A stretch of 12,500 bases of DNA from Chromera velia. Taxonomy: Eukaryota > Sar > Chromeraceae. The notes beneath the pieces were generated by a model that searched no databases, had not been told where the DNA came from, and saw only the letters and a program-made list of their open reading frames with translations. The stretch spans positions 4,002-16,501 of the forward strand of contig JAHBMJ010001741.1 of assembly GCA_018398765.1 (NCBI GenBank), read 5' to 3'. This document shows positions 8,259-12,500 of the stretch, in pieces (the first letter of the stretch is position 1; each line of letters starts with the position of its first letter). The position numbers were made by a program, and so were the translations under genes.

Positions 8259-8632
8259 GTCCTAAAGTTCGGCCGCTTTAGGTAACCATTCGCTAGCGTG
8301 CTCCTAGCTTGCAATATGACATGAATGCTCACAGACTGCCCTTTGCCATTAGGACACGATGGCTGGCGGGTGAAGTCACCTCATTATCATCATCATCACT
8401 AGTCTAGTCTGTAATTACAGTGTAGTATTTGGTTCTAAATTTGGCTGCTAGATTCGAATTTCAAATTATGTCAATGCTTAAATAATTAATTATAGCAATC
8501 ATGCACAGTATACATACATATATCAATGCTGAAGTAATTTTTACTCTATAGATTTTACTAGAAGTTTTATTTATTAATTTATTAATTATGTTACATTTAG
8601 TATTAGATATATATATATGTACTGATCCATAT
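8259..8632 (+). repeat. R repeat, copy 3
   Basis: It starts with the perfect stem-loop at 8261-8282 and ends TATGTACTGATCCATA. It differs from copies 1 and 2 at more positions, including transversions (GGTAACC for GGTAAGC, GGGTGAAG for GGGTTAAG), and has a slightly longer TA run. It is followed by unrelated sequence instead of I, marking the right edge of the array. Confidence 0.85.
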
Positions 8633-8679
8633 ATTACTCTGCCATGCTCTGTCTTGTCTGGTAGTTCTCTTTTCATGTT

Positions 8680-8998
8680 TCTCCTTCAGGCATATGTTGG
8701 GAGGCCGGGCACGGAGGGCCCTGGAAGGGGAAGAAATATGGTGGATCCTGTGAAGAACACTGTGTTTACTGCCCTGCAGTCGAACTTTGAAGGTAAAAAA
8801 GTGATTGACGATGCAGTGCATCGATTGTCTGCATGGCAGTGCATGTATGTATACAAAGCAGCTTAGATTCAAACTCCAGTTGCTGGTAAAGAGAGTGAAA
8901 GAGAGAACAGAAATAGGTGAAAGAGTCTATAAAGCACGCTGGACAGTGGCAACTGGAGGAAGAGATATTATTGTATTGCGGAGAGAGAGACCTTAGTA
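8680..8998 (+). pseudogene. Diverged remnant resembling the coding tail of the same element family
   Basis: Just right of the array, the DNA TGTTGGGAGGCCGGGCA and later CCTGTGAAGA parallel the I segment around 6107-6170. In protein terms GGRA recurs, then a frame reading CVYCPAVE (8761-8784), then after a one-base shift KKVIDDAVHRLSAWQC (to 8842), parallel to EKLIDNPIHRLTTC of I. The Cys-x2-Cys, His and Cys could be a zinc knuckle, although the His-Cys spacing (six residues) is longer than usual. The next frame continues with basic/acidic residues (LLVKRVKERTEIGERVYKAR) to a TAG near 8994. Nucleotide similarity to I is low, so this would be an older relative and not a third I copy. Confidence 0.35.
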
Positions 8999-9243
8999 GG
9001 AAGAGACATATATACCAGAGAGCTTGTTTTATTCATTTTAGACCGTGAGCCAAAGAAAGCAAGTGTATTAAGCGAAGCTTGTTTGAAACTGAAATGACTA
9101 GTAGTATGAATACATGCGCATCGTGTGTGGTCGTTCAGCATTTAGCTTTAATAATAACACTTTAGCTTCAGTTTAGGCTGTGGAGGGTTGTGCTCGTTCA
9201 TGCTCATGCGGAAGCAGGCTATGGACTCAGAAGCAGACTAAGC
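8999..9243. other. Intergenic stretch, nothing recognised
   Basis: Mixed-composition DNA without open frames, repeats or structured RNA signals that I could support. It may be the untranslated tail of the diverged element before it, but it has no similarity to R. Confidence 0.4.
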
Positions 9244-9246
9244 TGC

Positions 9247-9357
9247 GGCGGTTTGCTTCTTTTGTGTACAACTGCATGCATGAGTTGTCATTCGCCTCTG
9301 ATTTAGGAAACTTTACAGGCAAAACCGCCATTAACTAAGTAAGTAACTAAATAAGTT
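9247..9357 (+). repeat. Nested hairpin followed by TAAG-type tail
   Basis: GGCGGTTTGC at 9247-9256 pairs with GGCAAAACCGCC at 9318-9329 with a one-base bulge. Inside lies a short palindrome at 9268-9288 (ACAACT...AGTTGT around a CATGCATG core). Directly after the outer stem comes TTAACTAAGTAAGTAACTAA and AATAAG. A stem-loop followed by a short-repeat tail is the usual form of LINE or SINE 3' ends, but no matching body is recognised upstream. Confidence 0.45.
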
Positions 9358-9914
9358 TGAACTTTTCTCTCTAGCATCGTTTTTGGCAGTTCCACAAACC
9401 TGCCCAGGGAACAGACGCCAGTTCTTAAGGGCGCTTAAGGGTTCCTTACCAACCTGCAGTTAGACAGTACAAGCAGTTGGCACACACGCGTGCTGAGTGC
9501 GAAACACTGGCAACGAGGTCAGATGAATGAAGTTTTCTCCCTTTTTGGGAAGTAGTTTGTGGAATGGGGATAAAGCTAAGCCAGGCTACCGTTTTTACCC
9601 GTCTCTTCAGCCGTCTCCATCATTCTACCACCATCTGCCTCAAAACAGGCAGGCTAGAAGGAGCTTTGGGGCAAGATTTGAAGGTGAAAGGGCGCAACCT
9701 AACCTAGCCTATCAGAATGAAGGTTCTCTGGCTCTTCTTTCTTCTGATTGAACTAGATTTTGGCAGAAAGAGGACAAGGCCACGCGTGATACCGTTCTGT
9801 GTGAAGATGTAAGACCACTCTGCCTTGCCATAGCAATTCAGTGAGTGGCCATCAGAGAAAGCCGTTTTTGCCTGTATTATCTTTCTTTGTGGGAGAGGAC
9901 TGCCCTGGCAGTGT
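9358..9914. other. Intergenic stretch, no supported gene
   Basis: A 74-codon plus frame at 9527-9751 (starts MKFSPFLGSS, ends SLALLSSD) is the only notable opening. It has mixed composition but no domain, and its length is within chance. No repeats stand out. Confidence 0.4.
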
Positions 9915-10012
9915 GTTCAGCTGCGTATCAAACCAGCTGAACGTTAGACGCTCATTTATGGGCCAATACCGATGATAAATAATGATAACTAAGTAAGTAG
10001 TAAGTAAGTATT
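9915..10012 (+). repeat. Nine-bp hairpin followed by TAAG-type tail
   Basis: GTTCAGCTG (9915-9923) and CAGCTGAAC (9934-9942) form a perfect 9-bp stem with a ten-base loop. About 45 bases later comes AACTAAGTAAGTAGTAAGTAAG. The arrangement parallels the structure at 9247-9357 although the hairpin sequences differ. Confidence 0.45.
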
Positions 10013-10608
10013 AGTGTTTCTAACGGCCAAAAGGCGCTTCATTCAAAACCTAAAAGCTTTTTATGATATAGTTTGCTACACTAGTTTTTGCTATGCAAAA
10101 CAACTTTAAATCTCGCTAGAAATATCAGTGAAAAGGCGATAAAAAGCAAAAATAAAAAATATTCTAGAAAATATTACAATTAAAAACTCTATGTCTCTGA
10201 CTGTCTCATGATTTCGGTCTCTTTTTAGGTCTCTTTTCTCAACTTAAGCAACGTTTTTCACCTCTTCAATGCTTTTTCTGTATGTTTATAGTGTTTGAAT
10301 ATGTTTGGCGCCGTTTGCGTGCTGCACTGTAGTCCAGTTCTGTCCCTACGGTCCATAAAACCTTCAAACTGCATGCATGCCCCTTTGGAGCAAACTCATG
10401 AAGAAAGCAACCTCAAATGGTGTGTTTTCATGAAAAAGAAAAAGAAGAAAGAATGAAACAAAAGAAGGCTTTTTTTTATTTGTATTTTTCCTCTGAGTAA
10501 GGGTAAGTGAGGATGAGTGAGGGCCTGATCTCAAGGCTCAGAGCCCAGCCCCGTCATATATCCTAGCTCTCTTCTTCACTCACCCCCTAGCTCACCCCCC
10601 TACACAAA
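10013..10608. other. AT-rich then mixed intergenic stretch
   Basis: Bases 10050-10195 are clearly AT-rich, with A-runs and a small TTTTGC-TAT-GCAAAA hairpin near 10087-10101. A purine-rich A/G tract followed by a T-run lies at about 10433-10480. Near 10500-10600, GTGAGT-type repeats on one side (GGGTAAGTGAGGATGAGTGA) face CACTCACCCCCTAGCTCACC on the other, a loose inverted repeat of about 100 bp span. No coding evidence. Confidence 0.4.
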
Positions 10609-10908
10609 ATGATAACGGAGGACAAAAAAGAGGAAGAAGAGAAAGAAGAAGAGGAGAAAGAAGAGGAGAGAGCAGACTCCTTGCAGACTTTGTCTCACTC
10701 GAAGTCCAACTTGAAAGTCGACCTCAGTATGTCGTCTTTCTTCCCTAGAAACTCCTCTGGTTTGATGCAGGCTGGTTGGGGCGGAGAGGAGGCTTTGGCT
10801 TTGGCTTTTGATTTGGGTTTGGCTTTGAAGAATGAGAAAAATACGAACAGAGTCGGACAGGTGCGATTCCTAACCTCAGACCTTGTTCTTTTGATTGACC
10901 CGGCTTGA
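10609..10908 (+). CDS. Small Glu/Lys-rich hypothetical ORF or exon
   Basis: A 99-codon frame from ATG at 10609 to TGA at 10906. Residues 4-21 are almost all Glu and Lys. The middle is mixed (SNLKVDLSMSSFFPRNSSG) and a GGCTTT hexamer repeat gives alternating Ala/Leu (EEALALAFDLGLALKN). It then ends VRFLTSDLVLLIDPA. An AG|GTGCGA near 10860 could be a donor. The opposite strand is also open from 10913 to 10695 with a KAKPKSKAKAK repeat, so coding strand is uncertain. The purine tract may simply lack stops by composition. No homology recognised. Confidence 0.25.
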   Translation: MITEDKKEEEEKEEEEKEEERADSLQTLSHSKSNLKVDLSMSSFFPRNSSGLMQAGWGGEEALALAFDLGLALKNEKNTNRVGQVRFLTSDLVLLIDPA

Positions 10909-11516
10909 TTCATGATGTCTATCCAGACTAGCTTGTCTTTCCATACCCTCCTGAGCCACCTGCAAGGATCTACGCGGCTAGTACAAGTAGTTTCTCCGTC
11001 TTCAGATCCATACTCCTCTTTTGTTTGCTGGCATTTGTTTTGAAGCCGTCTATCTGGACAGGGCCCCGGTTTGTGAAATTGAAAAATGATTAACTGCAGT
11101 GACCAGTATACAGGACCAGTATGACTGACGACTCACGAACGAAGGGGTGAATGCCCCTAGGAAAGCTGCAATTCCCTCTACAGACGGACTTCAAACCCTC
11201 TGGAAGTACCAAACGCAATGAGAAGCCGTGGTATGACAGAAAGTCAAATACAGATCCGTATGTGAGCATGCAAACTTGACGAGCCATCAGCAGACAGAAG
11301 CGACGAATGGTTCCACTCTCTCAGGCAAAGCAACAAATCGAATGATCAAACCAATTGTACTCTTACTGACCAAGATAGATCGAGCCCGCCAATCATAAAG
11401 AGCACCCGGCACCAGGTTTCAAAAGTCTTTACCTACAACCGAGAGGGAGAGCGTCATACAGCGCATATGCGTTAATTGTCGAACGTGCGTTCAGTGACCT
11501 CAATCTGTATGCATGT
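10909..11516. other. Intergenic stretch, nothing supported
   Basis: Mixed composition, no repeats of note. A 65-codon minus frame at 11090-11287 is within chance and has no recognisable motif. Confidence 0.4.
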
Positions 11517-11548
11517 AGCCGATTTTAATTTTTTCTCAAAAATCGGCT
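11517..11548. repeat. Perfect 10-bp stem-loop
   Basis: AGCCGATTTT (11517-11526) is the exact reverse complement of AAAATCGGCT (11539-11548), with a 12-base loop of mostly T. It lies 30 bases left of a second, GC-rich stem-loop. Confidence 0.7.
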
Positions 11549-11559
11549 GATTGGATTTG

Positions 11560-11655
11560 TTCCGCGCACCGATGCGCACCGCGGCCCAGCAATTAACACG
11601 CGCGTTTAGGGCCGCGGGGAGCCGCAGGGGCGGGGCCGCGGCGCGTTGCATGGCC
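11560..11655. other. GC- and CpG-rich island with 9-bp stem-loop
   Basis: Local composition jumps to very high GC with many CpG sites, unlike the flanks. CCGCGGCCC (11579-11587) and GGGCCGCGG (11609-11617) form a perfect inverted repeat around 21 bases. A promoter-associated CpG cluster, a structured RNA, or an imported fragment are all possible. Confidence 0.5.
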
Positions 11656-11690
11656 ATAACGCTGACACTTTTCACCCAATTCCATTCAAT

Positions 11691-11780
11691 CAGGTGTAAA
11701 ACAGGTGCATCAGGTGCATCTGGTGCAAAACAGGTGCTTCTGGTGCAACTTCTTGGTTTGCACCTTTTCTGAGGTGCACC
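11691..11780. promoter_or_regulatory. Helically phased cluster of GGTGCA motifs
   Basis: Six GGTG cores start at 11693, 11704, 11713, 11722, 11733 and 11742, spacings 11, 9, 9, 11 and 9, close to one turn of DNA. They form three diverged 20-bp units starting at 11691, 11711 and 11731 (CAGGTG(C/T)...). Inverted copies TGCACC follow at 11759-11764 and in the palindrome GGTGCACC at 11773-11780. The pattern could be an array of protein-binding sites or a decayed minisatellite. The plus frame reads GASGASGAK here, which seems incidental. Confidence 0.45.
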
Positions 11781-12078
11781 TTTTCCAAGCCCTAGTGATG
11801 ATATGCATAGGTTAGCACAGGTTTAACTAAGTTCCATAGATGCAGCAATTGAGCAGTACACGGATGATTTAGAAGATGTTTCTATTTATTTGTCAACGGT
11901 TCTTCTTTGATATTTGCAAAATGAGTTTTGTTTGGAACCTGCATTATAGTTTTATTCCCGTTATACGCCATGGTATAAAAATGTAACCGAAGGTTAGGGT
12001 CGCTGTAGGCTGCTCCGGCATGCACAAGATCACCCCTGAAAACAAGAGCTTACCCTACCTCCACCGTCACTTCAACCC
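11781..12078. other. Intergenic stretch, nothing recognised
   Basis: Mixed, slightly AT-rich sequence between the phased motif cluster and the candidate acceptor. A TATAAAA string occurs near 11974 but no transcript is supported next to it. Confidence 0.4.
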
Positions 12079-12162
12079 CTTCTCTTTTCCCCACAGACCT
12101 AGCCACAGACACTGAAACTGTTGATTCATGGATTGCTTACTTGTTTTTGACTAAACAATAGG
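12079..12162 (+). other. Candidate terminal exon behind a pyrimidine-rich acceptor
   Basis: CCTTCTCTTTTCCCCACAG ends at 12096. One frame after it (LATDTETVDSWIAYLFLTKQ, to TAG at 12160-12162) is open and protein-like for 20 codons. It could be the last exon of a plus-strand gene, but no upstream exon is found, and it converges tail to tail with the minus-strand open frame whose stop lies at 12137-12139. Only one of the two may be real. Confidence 0.25.
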
Positions 12163-12499
12163 GCCAGACATGCAACGTGACAGGGCCAAAAAAGGGGACA
12201 ATGATGCCAAAATCGGGGAAACCTGTCTTCTTCATAGCATCCTGATTCGCTTTCGGGGGCCAGTCTGCATGCGGAGGCTGCCTCATAGAGACTCTCATCC
12301 CATCAAAAGACTCTGGGAGAGAGAGAAGCCAGTGGGCGTTTCTCTTCCTATACTTATACTTTTCTGGCAGTTCTTTCGTAATGAAGTTGAGAGTCTCCCA
12401 CCGAGTTTTTTCTACCTTGGATCTCAGCTTCAGTGTGACTTTGGATAGATTCTTTCCTTTAAAATACTGCAAGTCTTTAAAAAAGTCTTCGTGCTTTGC
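12137..12499 (-). CDS. Hypothetical protein fragment or exon, continues past the window edge
   Basis: The minus strand is open for about 120 codons from the window edge to TAG at 12137-12139. The translation has mixed, non-repetitive composition: AKHEDFFKDLQYFKGKN near the start, then charged and aromatic residues (VEKTRWETLNFITKELPEKY), then LLSLPESFDGMRV. The part after about 12222 is hydrophobic and may be intron, as GAAGACAG|GTTTCC at 12223/12222 looks like a donor. An exon of roughly 92 codons followed by a pyrimidine-rich intron is the alternative reading. There is no ATG start inside this part, which fits an internal exon. No family recognised. Confidence 0.35.
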   Translation of the reverse strand, partial: AKHEDFFKDLQYFKGKNLSKVTLKLRSKVEKTRWETLNFITKELPEKYKYRKRNAHWLLSLPESFDGMRVSMRQPPHADWPPKANQDAMKKTGFPDFGIIVPFFGPVTLHVWPYCLVKNK

Positions 12500-12500
12500 C

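Larger units (their letters stand above)
4848..8632 (+). mobile_element. Tandem R-I-R-I-R array of a degraded LINE-like element
   Basis: A roughly 370-bp segment (R) occurs three times (from about 4848, 6478 and 8259). A 1.26-kb segment (I) fills both gaps. Both I copies begin at the same base directly after R and end at the same base directly before R. Independent 5'-truncated insertions would not share a start, so the layout argues for tandem duplication of one R+I unit. R follows the last stop codon of I and reads as a 3' untranslated region, so transcription of the original element was left to right. Outer flanks show no target-site duplication that I can find, and R lacks TG...CA ends, so an LTR element is less likely. 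A Penelope-like element, known for tandem partial copies, is an alternative. Confidence 0.65.

Noticed and set aside
4848-8632. LTR retrotransposon with three LTRs
   Set aside because: R has no TG...CA ends, no primer-binding site or polypurine tract was visible, flanks lack a target-site duplication, and the coding remnants resemble LINE ends.
9527-9751. 74-codon plus-strand ORF
   Set aside because: No domain, no splice or codon support, and a length expected by chance in this window.
11551-11772. 73-codon ORF through the GC island
   Set aside because: GASGASGAK arises from the GGTGCA repeat and the upstream part from CpG-rich DNA; no protein-like signature.
11987-12001. TTAGGG-like string as telomeric repeat
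   Set aside because: Only one copy (GGTTAGGGTC); no array.

Overview
This window looks like nuclear DNA from a eukaryotic protist. There are no compact operons or ribosome binding sites. It has long non-coding stretches full of TCTG, CT, AG and GAAT microsatellites, pyrimidine tracts ending in CAG that look like spliceosomal acceptors, one long proline/glutamine/alanine-rich exon, repeated GCATGCA motifs, and decayed pieces that resemble non-LTR retrotransposons (LINEs). The style fits an alveolate such as a chromerid or coccidian, but this is an inference from style and no diagnostic gene proves it.

Layout. Bases 1-788 are pyrimidine-rich leader or intron. Bases 789-1759 are the best-supported coding exon, open in one frame, GC-rich at third positions and low in complexity. 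Bases 1760-3990 are non-coding, with several microsatellites and candidate acceptors but no convincing exon. Around 3980-4120 there is a short protein-like fragment, possibly a mobile-element remnant. Bases 4407-4600 hold a 33-bp tandem repeat in which most units carry a GC-rich hairpin.

The centre, 4848-8632, is a tandem array of the form R-I-R-I-R. R is about 370 bp, begins with a hairpin, is AT-rich in its right half, and behaves like a 3' untranslated region. I is about 1.26 kb and carries a broken coding region whose fragments resemble the end of a LINE reverse transcriptase and its C-terminal tail. The two I copies align without gaps over 1,261 bp and differ at 31 sites by my reading. 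All 31 are transitions, mostly in CpG or CpA context. A more diverged piece resembling the same coding tail follows directly at about 8680-9000.

From 9000 to the end the DNA is mostly intergenic. It holds two hairpins each followed by TAAG-type tails, an AT-rich block, a small Glu-rich ORF, a GC-rich island with two stem-loops beside a cluster of GGTG motifs spaced about one helical turn apart, and at the right edge an open reading frame of about 121 codons on the minus strand that continues past the window. No tRNA, rRNA, CRISPR array or complete gene was recognised.
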